Below, piece after piece: positions 43,208 to 51,789 of a DNA stretch of 64,000 nt. The stretch's first letter is position 1, and every line of letters begins with the position of its first letter. Source of the stretch: Bufo bufo (taxonomy: Eukaryota > Chordata > Amphibia > Anura > Bufonidae); NCBI RefSeq assembly GCF_905171765.1, contig NC_053389.1, forward strand, positions 220,416,624-220,480,623, written 5' to 3'. Position numbers and translations under genes: made by a program. The notes beneath the pieces are model-generated. The model searched no databases, was not told the origin of the DNA, and saw nothing but the letters and a program-made list of their open reading frames with translations.

Positions 43208-43616
43208 TCACATCAAGCAATGCTTCTTGTGAAAAGCAAACCCAGAACTGGTGTGTGTTTTTTATAGGGCAGGGCAGCTGTAACCAACACCTCCAATCTC
43301 ATCTCATTGATTGGACTCCAGTTGATTGACACCTCAGTCCAATTAGCTCTTGGAGATGCCATTAGTCTAGGGGTTCACATACTTTTTCCACCTGCACTGT
43401 GAATGTTTACATGGTGTGTTCAATAAAAACATGGTAACATTTAATTCTTTGTGTGTTATTACTTTAGGCAGACTGTGATTATCTATTATTGTGACTTAGA
43501 TGAAGATCAGATCACATTTTATGACCAATTTGTGCAGAAATCCATATCATTCCAAAGGGTTCACATACTTTTTCTTGCAACTGTATAAATATATATAATG
43601 TAAATATATAATGTAA

Positions 43617-43860
43617 AAAACTACTGGCAGCACCACCTTGGAAGCAAATGAAGACGGGTGCAAAGTCCAAGTACGGTAACTGGATCTTACCCACTTGTAG
43701 ATAATGGAAAAAATTGGACTGCACTCCAGACGGTTTCTTCAGTAAAACAACAGGTAGTGTTTATTCACTCATGTGGTGGCAGCAAAAAAGCACATGAGTG
43801 AATAAACACTACCTGTTGTTTTACTGAAGAAACCGTCTGGAGTGCAGTCCAATTTTTTCC

Positions 43861-43863
<3 letters not shown>
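43617..43863. repeat. Element with a perfect 73-bp inverted repeat
   Basis: Arms 43703-43775 and 43791-43863 are perfect complements around a 15-base spacer GTGGCAGCAAAAAAG. The upstream 86 bp (CTACTGGCAGCACCACC) is not mirrored. No ORF. Confidence 0.9.

Positions 43864-43898
<35 letters not shown>
43864..43898. repeat. TA microsatellite
   Basis: About 17 TA dinucleotides directly after the palindrome and before a tRNA-like copy. Confidence 0.9.
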
Positions 43899-43903
<5 letters not shown>

Positions 43904-43904
43904 T

Positions 43905-43996
43905 AGCCTCTATTTCTGAAAAGTTTCTGCAGGGATTTGAACTCACAACCTTCTACATTAGAGCCAAGAACCTTAACCACTATGCTATACAGCTAC
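43905..43996 (-). repeat. tRNA-like sequence, right pair, minus copy
   Basis: On the minus strand an A-box-like TAGCATAGTGGTTAAGG is followed by GTGAGTTCAAATCCCTG. It matches the copies at 27749-28032, including the AGAAATAGAGGCT tail. Confidence 0.7.
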
Positions 43997-44089
43997 ATGT
44001 TAACCTGCAATGCAATGATACTTCTGCTGTATAGGAATATTTACTACATGACAAACTACTATGAGGTTTTTCTGACACAGTTTATTATT

Positions 44090-44166
44090 CAGCGTTAAAG
44101 TCCTTGCCTCTAATGTAGAAGGTTGCGAGTTAAAATCCTGGCAGAAACTTTTCAGAAATAGAGGCT
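44090..44166 (+). repeat. tRNA-like sequence, right pair, plus copy
   Basis: A plus-strand copy with a degraded A box (CAGCGTTAAAGTCC) and GCGAGTTAAAATCCTGG; one base change from C to A lies in the B box. The spacer to the minus copy is the reverse complement of the left pair's spacer. Confidence 0.7.
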
Positions 44167-44326
44167 AAATTGGATGTAAATACACTGACTCGAGCATCGC
44201 GCTCGAGCACACAAGGTATTCGGCCGAGCATCGCGATGCTTGAGCCGAACTGGTGTTTGGCCGAGCATGCTCGCTCAACACTACTTACAATCACTGACCA
44301 AACACTGACATGTGAATGAGGCTTTA

Positions 44327-44767
44327 GTGGATGCATCTTTGTATATGACTGGATTAGAAGACATGATATAACAGTAGAATAGTAACTGCTGATCTGGATG
44401 TGAGTGGCAGTTAAAAGAACAGTTTGGTGATCTTTAAATAATGCTTCAGCACTGCACAGTAACAAGTTCTGAGGATTACTAATTACATTTTTGCTTCCAA
44501 GTTTTATCATTTTCAACATATGTGCTTTCTGTCAGTGAATGAAAAATGTTTAATTTCATAGTCTGAAACCATTCAGACCTAGTCCTGCTCACAAGGTGAC
44601 AATTTATTACAATGTATCAGTGTAGGTAACCCTGAGTTACATAATGTCTTATACACTATTCACACTGCAATCTTTTTTTCCGAAGGCAAGAACTGTGACC
44701 GCAGCTCTGGATGTGACTGGAGTACAAGACATTATGTAACAGCAGAACTGTGACTGCAGTACTAGAT
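44327..44767. other. No gene recognised
   Basis: Moderately repetitive by eye: GTACAAGACATTATGTAACA resembles nearby GAAGACATGATATAACAG (about 44355-44375), suggesting an old local duplication. No coding signal. Confidence 0.45.
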
Positions 44768-44770
44768 TAA

Positions 44771-45215
44771 GGCCTCTTTCACACGAACGATATGTATTGG
44801 CTCCGGATGCATTCAGGAAGCATTCAGTGAAACTCGCACTATTTTTCTAGCAAGTTCAGTCAGTTTTGTCTGCGATTGTGTTTAGTTGTTCAGCAAGCAA
44901 TGCGTTTTTATGCATTTTTTAAACACCTGATAAAAAAACTGAAGGTTTACAAACAACATCTCTTAGCAACCATCAGTGAAAAACGCATTGCATTCTGACT
45001 TGCTTCCGGATGCAATGTGTTTTTTTACTGAAGCCCCATTCACTTCTATGGGGCCAGGGCTGCGCGAACAACCCAAAATATAGAACATGATGCAATTTTC
45101 ATGTAACGCAGAACTGATGCGTGAAAAAAACGCTCATGTACAAAGACCCATTGAAATGAATGGGTCAGGATTCAGTGCTATGCGTTCACGTCGGAAAACT
45201 CGCTTGTGTGAAAGG
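44771..45215. mobile_element. Harbinger-type MITE, right end cut
   Basis: TAA at 44768-44770 precedes GGCCTCTTTCACACGAACG. The right end (CGCTTGTGTGAAAG at about 45201-45214) runs directly into the next MITE, so its final bases and target duplication are not intact. Confidence 0.7.
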
Positions 45216-45480
45216 GGCACATTTATTAAGACAGGCGTTTATTCAGAGAAGGATCCGCTGAAGTTATGAAGAGACACCGGCCTCTCCATAACTTGGGTGC
45301 TTCTAGCACTGATTCTAAATGTCAGATTGCTTTCTAGCTGTCTTACATTTAGACCATTTTCTACACCTAAAATAGGCATAGAAAATAGTGAAGGAGACGC
45401 CACATGCAACAATTTTAGAACTGGCGTAAGCGGTGCGAAGTCGCATATAGGCGTATTTCAGCTTAGTAAATGACCCCCCT
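45214..45480. mobile_element. MITE with GGGGCACATTTATTAAG end
   Basis: GGGGCACATTTATTAAG near 45214 is mirrored by CTTAGTAAATGACCCCCC ending at about 45479. Internal GACAGGCGTTTATTCAGA-type sequence is not coding. End sequences are related to the GGGCCAGATTTATC family at 7140 and 39888. Confidence 0.6.
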
Positions 45481-45891
45481 AAGAGTTAAAGGGTTGCACC
45501 AGTCTCCTTCTCCCTGAATTTCTCTGTATCCATCTCCAGGAGCAGCATGTGACAATGCACCTGCCCCTGGAGTCTTGGACCTTGTAGTATGGTGACTGGA
45601 GCTCTGCTGTGATAAACTGGACACACACCTCCCATGGATGTGACTGAGGTGCAGTATCTTTCAGACAATGGCTACAGCGCAGAGCCTTTCATTGGGGCTG
45701 CAGAGGGACGTCACATTATTGCATTGCCAGCTCTAGAGTGAGATTTTGCCTTTATTTTAGAGAATCAGTTCTCAGAGGGAATGCGGATGTCAGCAAGGGA
45801 ATGTCAGCAATGTCCCCTTCTAATTGGAAAAGAAAAAGGTGCATTATCCAGGGATCAGCGAGAGTGCAGCCCATGCATATATGGGCGGGTT
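45481..45891. other. No gene recognised
   Basis: No coding or repeat signal was identified. Confidence 0.45.
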
Positions 45892-45892
45892 C

Positions 45893-46075
45893 ACATCACT
45901 GTTATGGATTCGGTTTTTGTTTTCCGTTATAACATGGTTATAACGGAAAAAAATGGAATCCATAAGACAGAAGTCAAAACGGAAGCATTTAAGAGGCATT
46001 TAGTTTTGATCTGTCATAATAGAAGTCTATGGGGATCATAACAAATCCGTCGGTTATCCGTTGTTAGAGCTTGTC
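45893..46075. mobile_element. Harbinger-type MITE fragment
   Basis: GGGCGGGTTCACATCACTG starts a segment with GGATTCGGTTTTTGTTTTCC and mirrored CGGAAAAAAATGGAATCC, like the element at 584-1006. It breaks off near 46075 without a right end. Confidence 0.65.
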
Positions 46076-46481
46076 TTAAGCAGACCTCCAAGTTCTCCCC
46101 TGGTGCTCCAAATCAAGGTACACCCAAGGGGTTAATATCCACGCGTGGCTGAGAGACTAGATGCTGACACATAGCTGGTCAAGGTAATCTCTATGTTTTT
46201 TACAAGAAGGAAAAACAGTTATTCACCTTCAGGGAGGCGATTCTTTCTGAGGCACATGCCATAATTTCACTGGCTTAAGAAGGAAAAGGAGATAAGATAA
46301 CACTTGGCTTCTGCGCAGTATGCACTAGCTCATAAACTTTGGAATGTATACATCTATGGGTCCGCGCCATGTTGTAATGGCGGTCTTCCTAACCTCAATA
46401 CTACATACGTCATATGTGACACTTCAAGGAGGTGCTTTTCTATAGGCAGTGAATAATATGTGTATATGTATCATCTAGCTA
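46076..46481. other. No gene recognised
   Basis: No coding or repeat signal was identified. Confidence 0.45.
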
Positions 46482-46483
46482 AG

Positions 46484-46630
46484 GCTACTTTCACACTAGC
46501 GGCAGGACGGATCTGACAGGCTGTTCACCCTGTCGGATCCGTCCTTCCACTATTTCGCCATGCCGCCGGACCGCCACTCCATCCCTATTGACTATAATGG
46601 GGACGGGGCGGAGCTCCGGCGCAGTGACAT
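46484..46630. mobile_element. Harbinger-type MITE fragment
   Basis: After TAA the sequence GGCTACTTTCACACTAGCG begins a MITE like that at 26589-27086, with a GGACGGATCTGACAGG/CTGTCGGATCCGTCC hairpin. It ends abruptly near 46630. Confidence 0.7.
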
Positions 46631-47014
46631 ACCAGATGTATTATTCGAATTTGCAATCTCCATTCATTATTTTCTTCAATGCGAAATATCGGCAATGAAA
46701 TTTTCGCGTACAGGCAAATGCACTATACAGTACCCAAATGCACTATAAAGAAAGTATATTGGTATATAACACCCCGATTCAATCAGTTTTTTGGGGGGAC
46801 GACTGGTATATCACACTAGTAGAAATTATTTGTTCCAATAACGCTTGTCCCTCTATATACCTGCAGTATCGCAGCAGAACTACACACAACTGCCGCACAA
46901 TACAAATGCACTATAATATACTTTCTAACATAGAAAGTATATTATAACATTGTAGGCAAGGCAATCCATTAGAATATACAATATAGATAAAACGTAACCT
47001 TTAATAATGTTACT
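46631..47014. other. AT-rich repeat-like sequence, no gene
   Basis: Contains ACAAATGCACTATA-type blocks repeated near 46720, 46737 and 46905, and AAAGTATATTGG/AAAGTATATTAT near 46753 and 46935, suggesting an old repeat. No coding signal. Confidence 0.45.
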
Positions 47015-47017
47015 ATG

Positions 47018-47283
47018 AGGGTCCATTCACACGTCCGTAAGTGTTTTGCGGATCCGCAAAACACGGACACCGGCAATGTGCATTCCGCAATTTGTGGACT
47101 GCACATCGCCGACACTATAATTGAAAATGCCTAATCTTGCCTACTCTGCAATTAGGACATGTTCTATTTTTTTGCGGAAACGGAAGCACAGATGCGGAAG
47201 TGCGGATCCGCAAATGCGGATGTGTATCAGCAAATGCGGATGCGGACAGCACATTCCGGCCCCATTGAAAATGAATGGGTAAG
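47018..47283. mobile_element. Harbinger-type MITE fragment
   Basis: GGGTCCATTCACACGTCCG starts at about 47019, followed by GTGTTTTGCGGATCCGCAAA palindrome. It stops at AATGAATGGG near 47280 where the next element starts; the right end is missing. Confidence 0.7.
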
Positions 47284-48094
47284 GTGGGCAAAATTTCAAT
47301 TTCATCATAGTTTTTTATTTTTTATGGCGTTCACCGTTCGGGTAAAGTAACATGACCGTTTTATAGATCAGGTCGTTACGGACGCGGCGATACCAAACAT
47401 GTGTAGGGAATTTTATTTTTTTCCTTTTTAATCAGTGATAAATGTGTTTTTTGATTTTTACTTTTTTTTCACTTTTTTTCACTTTTTTTTGGTTCTTGAA
47501 GATCCAGTGGGTCTGATGTCTGTATAATACAGTACAGTACAATATATATTGTACTGTACTGTATTTTACTTACACTTTGTCTGAACAGATCTCTGCCTTT
47601 AGCACAGATCTGTTCAGCACCATGGACAGCAGGATGCCTGAGACGGCGTCCTGTTGCCTTGGGAACCTTCCCCGTCTGCTCAGTTGTGGCCACAACTGCG
47701 CAGACAGGGAAGGGTAAGGACGGGGCTGTCGGGGGGCTGTCTGGGAGCGCTCTCCCTCTCCCATCGGGGGGCTGCAAAGGCACAGCAGCCCCCCGATCGG
47801 AGAGGGAGGGAGCTCCCTGAGCTGTTAACCTTTTTCATACAGCGGTCCGTACAGACCGCGGTATGGAAAGGGTTAAACGGCTGACATCGCATCACCGATG
47901 TCAGCCGTTTATACAAGGGTGTCAGCAATGTGCTGGCACCCTGGTATACAACTGTCCACCAACGATCATTCAAGGGGAGGCGGGCGGGGGATCGGGCGGC
48001 AGTGATCGGAACAACACATGACGTACCGGTACGTCATGTGTCCTTAAGTACCAGGACATCATGACGTACCGGTACGTCATATGTCCTTAAGAGG
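47284..48094. mobile_element. TTAA element fragment with hairpin string
   Basis: The right end (CCTCTTAAGGACATATGACG read inverted from 48094, followed by TTAA at 48095-48098) matches the left end of the piggyBac element at 9360, including the shared CGGTACTTAAGGACACA-type block. The left portion (ACGGACGCGGCGATACC near 47379) matches the interior of the element at 1111-3563. Hairpins cover about 47520-48094, for example the TACAGTACAGTACAATAT palindrome at 47525-47567 and the ACGGCTGACATCGC hairpin at 47876-47912. The left TTAA end was not found. Confidence 0.75.
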
Positions 48095-48098
48095 TTAA

Positions 48099-48626
48099 AG
48101 ATAGATATATTGGATTGAGAAACTCTCTTTGTTGCACCAATAGTTTTCTTTGTCTCATATGCTCTCGCTCAAAACATACTTGTTATTACTAATGTAGGCA
48201 ACATCCCATTATTATTGGTTTCTAGAATGATGATATGCAAATTAACATCTTCTGCCATAGGCTTATGGAAGCTAATTTGCATATCTTTCCCAGAAATCCA
48301 TAGTAGCATTGTGTAGCTTGCCATGCACAAGCATGGATTTCGCAGAATTGGGGCTCCACTTGGTGCATCAGGAGCTCTTCTTAATGTAAAAGGGTACCCG
48401 TTTAAAGATAGATATATTGGATTGAGAAACTCTCTTTGTTGCAACAATAGTTTTCTCTGTCTCATATGCTCTCGCTTTCACTCAAAACATACTTGTTATT
48501 ACTAATGTAGGCAACATTCCATTATTATTGGTTTCTAGAATGATGATATGCAAATTAACATCTTCTGCCATAGGCTTATGGAAGCTAATTTGCATATGTC
48601 TCATATGCTATTGCTGTAATTTAGGG
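48099..48626. repeat. 305-bp octamer-containing repeat, two copies
   Basis: AGATAGATATATTGGATTGA occurs at 48099 and again about 48405; both are followed by CTAATGTAGGCAAC, TTGGTTTCTAGAATGATG, ATATGCAAATTAAC and AAGCTAATTTGCATAT. ATGCAAAT and ATTTGCAT match the octamer element known in snRNA gene enhancers. The second copy runs directly into U2 sequence at 48627. A partial third copy lies at 55246-55326, beyond the LINE. Confidence 0.85.
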
Positions 48627-48666
48627 ATCGCTTCTTGGCCTTTTGGCTAAGATCAAGTGTAGTATC
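48627..48666 (+). pseudogene. U2 snRNA first 40 nucleotides
   Basis: ATCGCTTCTTGGCCTTTTGG and the following 20 bases match vertebrate U2 snRNA nucleotides 1-40, with one change (T for C at position 10). The match ends exactly after GTAGTATC, which includes the branch-point recognition segment; nucleotides 41 onward (TGTTCTTATC) are replaced by LINE sequence. It is a fragment, not a functional snRNA gene. The comparison relies on recalled U2 sequence. Confidence 0.9.
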
Positions 48667-48852
48667 GAGAGGTGCTGCCTTGGTCTTGGCCAGAGGTGCT
48701 TGGGGTACCCGGCTGCTCGGCCTGGGGGGATCGTTCGGGTTGATAGCCCGGACTTCACCCCCCTGCTGCTATTGGGCAGTCTAGTCCCCAGGCAACGGGA
48801 AGCGATCACCTGGCCGCTTTTTGGAATGGTTGAGGTTTTTTTTCTAGTCGCT

Positions 48853-50153
48853 ATGGAGGAACCAATGGAGGATTCGATGTTGGAGCAGAAAGATTCCGAA
48901 TCGGTACCCGGTTATGCACAAGTCCGGAATGGAGTCCGCGTCTTCGTGGAGGAGAAGGAGCGCTTGAGAAAAGACCTTGCCTTTATTGTTAAAGTCCTGC
49001 TGGGCGAATTGATGGGACTTGGAAAGAATGAAGTGCTGGCTCTAATGGATTATCCTAAGAGAGGATGTTACGACATAATTCTTCAGAGTTCTGATCTTTG
49101 TACCCAATTTTTATGGAAGTGGGAAGAAGTAAGAACTGATGCAAGGTTAGTGGGTGTGAAGGTCGTCCCTCACTTTCCTTGCAATGTTAAAATTGTCGTA
49201 GTAAAAATGTATTCACCTTATGTTGGAGAGCAGAAGATAATTGCCTTTTTGCAGAATTTTTGTGATCAAGTGGTGCCATTGGAGAAAGTTATTAATCAAT
49301 TTGGGTTCTGGACATCCAAATAGCGGTTTAAAATATCACTGAAAGAATCAAGAGACGGAAAAAGTCAATTTGTCTTGCCGGATGCAAGATTTAAAATTGG
49401 AAAATGTTCTGGAGATTTGTTTTATAATGGGATGCCTGATTTTTGTACCAAATGTAAGTTGTACGGTCATAGGAAAGAAAATTGTAAAGAAATATTATGT
49501 AAAGCATGTGGAAGAGGTGGTCACGTATCTGAGAATTGTGAGAACCCGCGACTATGTTTTTTCTGTAAAGGGAATGATCATTTGTTTCATGATTGTCCAA
49601 AAAAAAGAGAGAGCCAAAAAGAAGATGGTAAATCAGAGGGGAAAAGAGAGGGTAAAACTAAAGGAAGAGAAGATGGAAAAGAGGAAGCAGAATTTGGGAG
49701 GAAAAGGAGGAAAGGAAGGGAAGAAGAATTAGAATCGGAAACAAAAGCTGAGGCTTCAAGTATGGACGAATTTGGTAAATCTAAAATTGTAACCGAAAAA
49801 AAAGTAGGGTTAGAAATGTCAAGTACAGAAGAGGAGTCTGTATTAGGATCTAAAAGAGGGAAAAGAGAAGTTAGAATACAGTTACCAGATGAACTTCAGA
49901 ATTTAAAAGTTACGTTGTATAAAGAATATCCTGGGCGAAGGCTGCAAAAGGCCCGAAATCGTATTGATGAGATATTTGAAAAAGATCCAACCGTTTTTTT
50001 TTTTATCAATTTGAGGTGGAAGATTGGTTAAGAGATATTTTTGAACATAGGATTGATGTTTCTATGGAAGATCTAGCAGAGATACAGGATGCTATGTTAT
50101 TATGTGTTTTGAGAACAAAACTAGCACAAAAAAATGCTAGGGAAATGGTATAA
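48853..50153 (+). pseudogene. LINE ORF1, first copy (gag-like, three zinc knuckles)
   Basis: The likely start is ATG 48853 (MEEPMEDSMLEQ); an upstream Met at 48643 lies in U2 sequence and is unlikely. The frame is open to an amber TAG at 49321-49323, then continues in the same frame. Residues before the stop form the N-terminal domain (LGKNEVLALMDYPKRGCYDI). After it come three CCHC knuckles: CTKCKLYGHRKENC, CKACGRGGHVSENC and CFFCKGNDHLFHDC. A basic, Lys/Glu-rich stretch follows. A frameshift in a T-run near 50000 leads to the end at 50153. The protein would coat the LINE RNA. The neighbouring ORF at 50400 is a related second copy. Confidence 0.85.
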
Positions 50154-50399
50154 TTTGTGTTTTTATCTTTTTTTGTTTGTGATGTTATTGTTTTTGTTCA
50201 TGTCCTGTTACTGTGTTTTTGTCCTTTTTGTTTGGAAAAAATTTAAAAAAGAAGCCATATGATGATTTGGTTGATGAGCTTGTTTTAGGCTGAATAAAAT
50301 CGCAAGGTGCTGTGTTTGGTTGGGCTGAAGGGAATATATCAGGGTCCTCCTTGCGGGGGGCCCTGGGTATGATCGAGTGCGATCTGTGGGCAAGCATTC

Positions 50400-51769
50400 G
50401 TGTGTGAGCCTGCGCAACTTTGGAGGAGAAGATGTCTCGAGGACAGCATTCGGTTGGAGGTGAACGAAGGATATCGCATAGGCATTGGATTGGACCAGAT
50501 CGTGGGGGAGATTCTACGGAAGCTCTCTTACCTACAGGTGAGAGATGTGCTCGCGCTGCAGGATTTTCCTAAACAAGGAATTTACGACCTAACCCTTTGT
50601 TCCGAGGAATTATGCCAGAAAATCTACATGGACGTAATGAAGATGAAGGAAGAAAAGAATCCGGCCTTCTTGGAGCACTCAAGAGTTATACCATGTTTTC
50701 AAAATGGTGAAACTGGCAATCATCGGACATATGTACAATCCGAAGGTAGATGATATGACTGTTGGTGCTTTCCTAAAAAGATATTGTGACAAAGTAGTTT
50801 TTGATAGAAGGCTTACAAACAGACACGGCTTTTTAAATGGCAAGCGGAGATTTTTTGTCAGATTTAAGAAAAACTGTTCAGTTCCTGCGGTATTTTCAAT
50901 TGGTGGAGAGAGGGGGTTCTGTTTTTACCAAGGGCAACTAAAATATTGTAGACAGTGTTTCTCTTATGGCCATTTACAGGAAGCATGTCCGGTGAAGGGG
51001 GAATCTTGCAGGAATTGTGGAAAGACAGGGCATAAGGTGAAAGATTGTATGGAGGCGAAATATTGTGATGTGTGCGGAAGTGGGGACCATTTGGCCAGAA
51101 AATGTATGTATTTTAACACCAGACAGTCTAGAGCTGAGATTGTGGAGGATAAAAGAGGTGGGCAAAAGAAAAAGGGAGGCACTTATGCTGAGATGGTGAA
51201 AGGTGGAACAAGTGTGATTGTGCAAAATACTGAGATTGCTGGTGGCAGTTGTGTGGAGGACAAAATGGAGGATGGTGTTCATGAAAGTTTGGAGGGAAAT
51301 GTAGTTTTGGATGGAAATTAAAAAAAAAGGGGCGAGGCAAGGGGCTGCTGGGAAAAAGAAAAAAAAGGAAAAGAGGTCTCCTGAAGCCACTGCTGAGATG
51401 GAGGATGTGCTGGGGAGTGTGTCTAGCAGTGATGCAAGTGAGGTTGATGAATGTCCGGATCATGTGACTGGCGAGGGAGAGGAGATGGAGTGTCAGGGGG
51501 AAAAGTATGACTCTGATGCTCCTATAACTCCAGGTCAGCATGTTAACAGTGAGGCGGAATTGGAGATTGATGAAGATCTTCCCACTTCTGATGTGAAAAG
51601 GTGTAAAAGAGGTGAGGACGGTGTTTGGTCCGGGAGTCAGAGTGACCCTGTTTTCTCTGGCCCCAGACAGGGTGACAGGAATTCTGATCCAGAATCACCT
51701 GATTGTGGTTTAGGTGTAGAGAGGAGAGTGCTGAGCCAGACCTTTTTAAATGAGTTATTATGGCTGTAA
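50400..51769 (+). pseudogene. LINE ORF1, second copy (gag-like, three zinc knuckles)
   Basis: Three frames join: 50400-50753, 50704-51321 and 51311-51769, with frameshifts near 50705 and in an A-run near 51322. The N-terminal domain (YLQVRDVLALQDFPKQGIYD) lines up with that of the first copy (NEVLALMDYPKRGCYD). Three CCHC knuckles follow: CRQCFSYGHLQEAC, CRNCGKTGHKVKDC and CDVCGSGDHLARKC. The C-terminal part is acidic and Ser-rich (SVSSSDASEVDECPD). It ends at 51769, 20 bp before the ORF2 ATG. Having two such ORFs in series is unusual; the 246-bp spacer between them shows no U2 or tail sequence. Confidence 0.85.
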
Positions 51770-51789
51770 ACGTTCTGAATTTATTTATC

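Larger units (their letters stand above)
39144..43583 (-). mobile_element. Tc1/mariner element invaded by other repeats (copy 3)
   Basis: Ends CAGTTGCAAGAAAAAGTATG at 39144 and its complement ending at 43583 are flanked by TA on both sides. Arms of more than 100 bp (GTGAACCCTTTGAAATGATA-type and TGATCTGATCTTCATCTAAG) match at both ends. Transposase pieces face the minus strand at 39249-39887 and 42911-43207; about 3 kb of other repeats replaces roughly 90 codons between them. Confidence 0.9.
27551..44283. mobile_element. Large hAT-type composite with tRNA-like paired ends
   Basis: Left end TAGTGTTGATCGATCACC at 27551 and right end, inverted, TAGTGTTGAGCGAGCATG at 44283 are flanked by CTCACAAT (27543-27550) and CTTACAAT (44284-44291), a 7/8 match as expected for an aged 8-bp hAT duplication. 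Moving inward, both ends pass through CAGTGTATTT and then the same tRNA-like inverted pair, in mirror-image orientation. Between the ends lie independent elements (foldback, Tc1, DIRS, hAT, Tc1). No transposase belonging to this element was identified. Confidence 0.55.
27415..44323. mobile_element. Harbinger-type MITE split by a 16.7 kb insertion
   Basis: The left part (27415-27550) begins TACCTCATTCACACGTCAG and contains GTTCGGTCAGTGATT; the right part (about 44284-44323) ends with the inverse of AGCCTCATTCACATGTCAG. TTA occurs outside both ends (27412-27414 and 44324-44326). Between them lies the hAT-type element at 27551-44283. That the halves are one insertion is inferred from orientation, matching target bases and the 8-bp duplication at the internal junction. 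Confidence 0.65.

Noticed and set aside
48627..48666. Functional U2 snRNA gene
   Set aside because: Only 40 nucleotides remain; Sm site and 3' stem-loops are absent.
48643..48852. Upstream Met at 48643 as the LINE ORF1 start
   Set aside because: It lies in the U2-derived segment and the extra residues have no gag-like features; ATG 48853 fits better.
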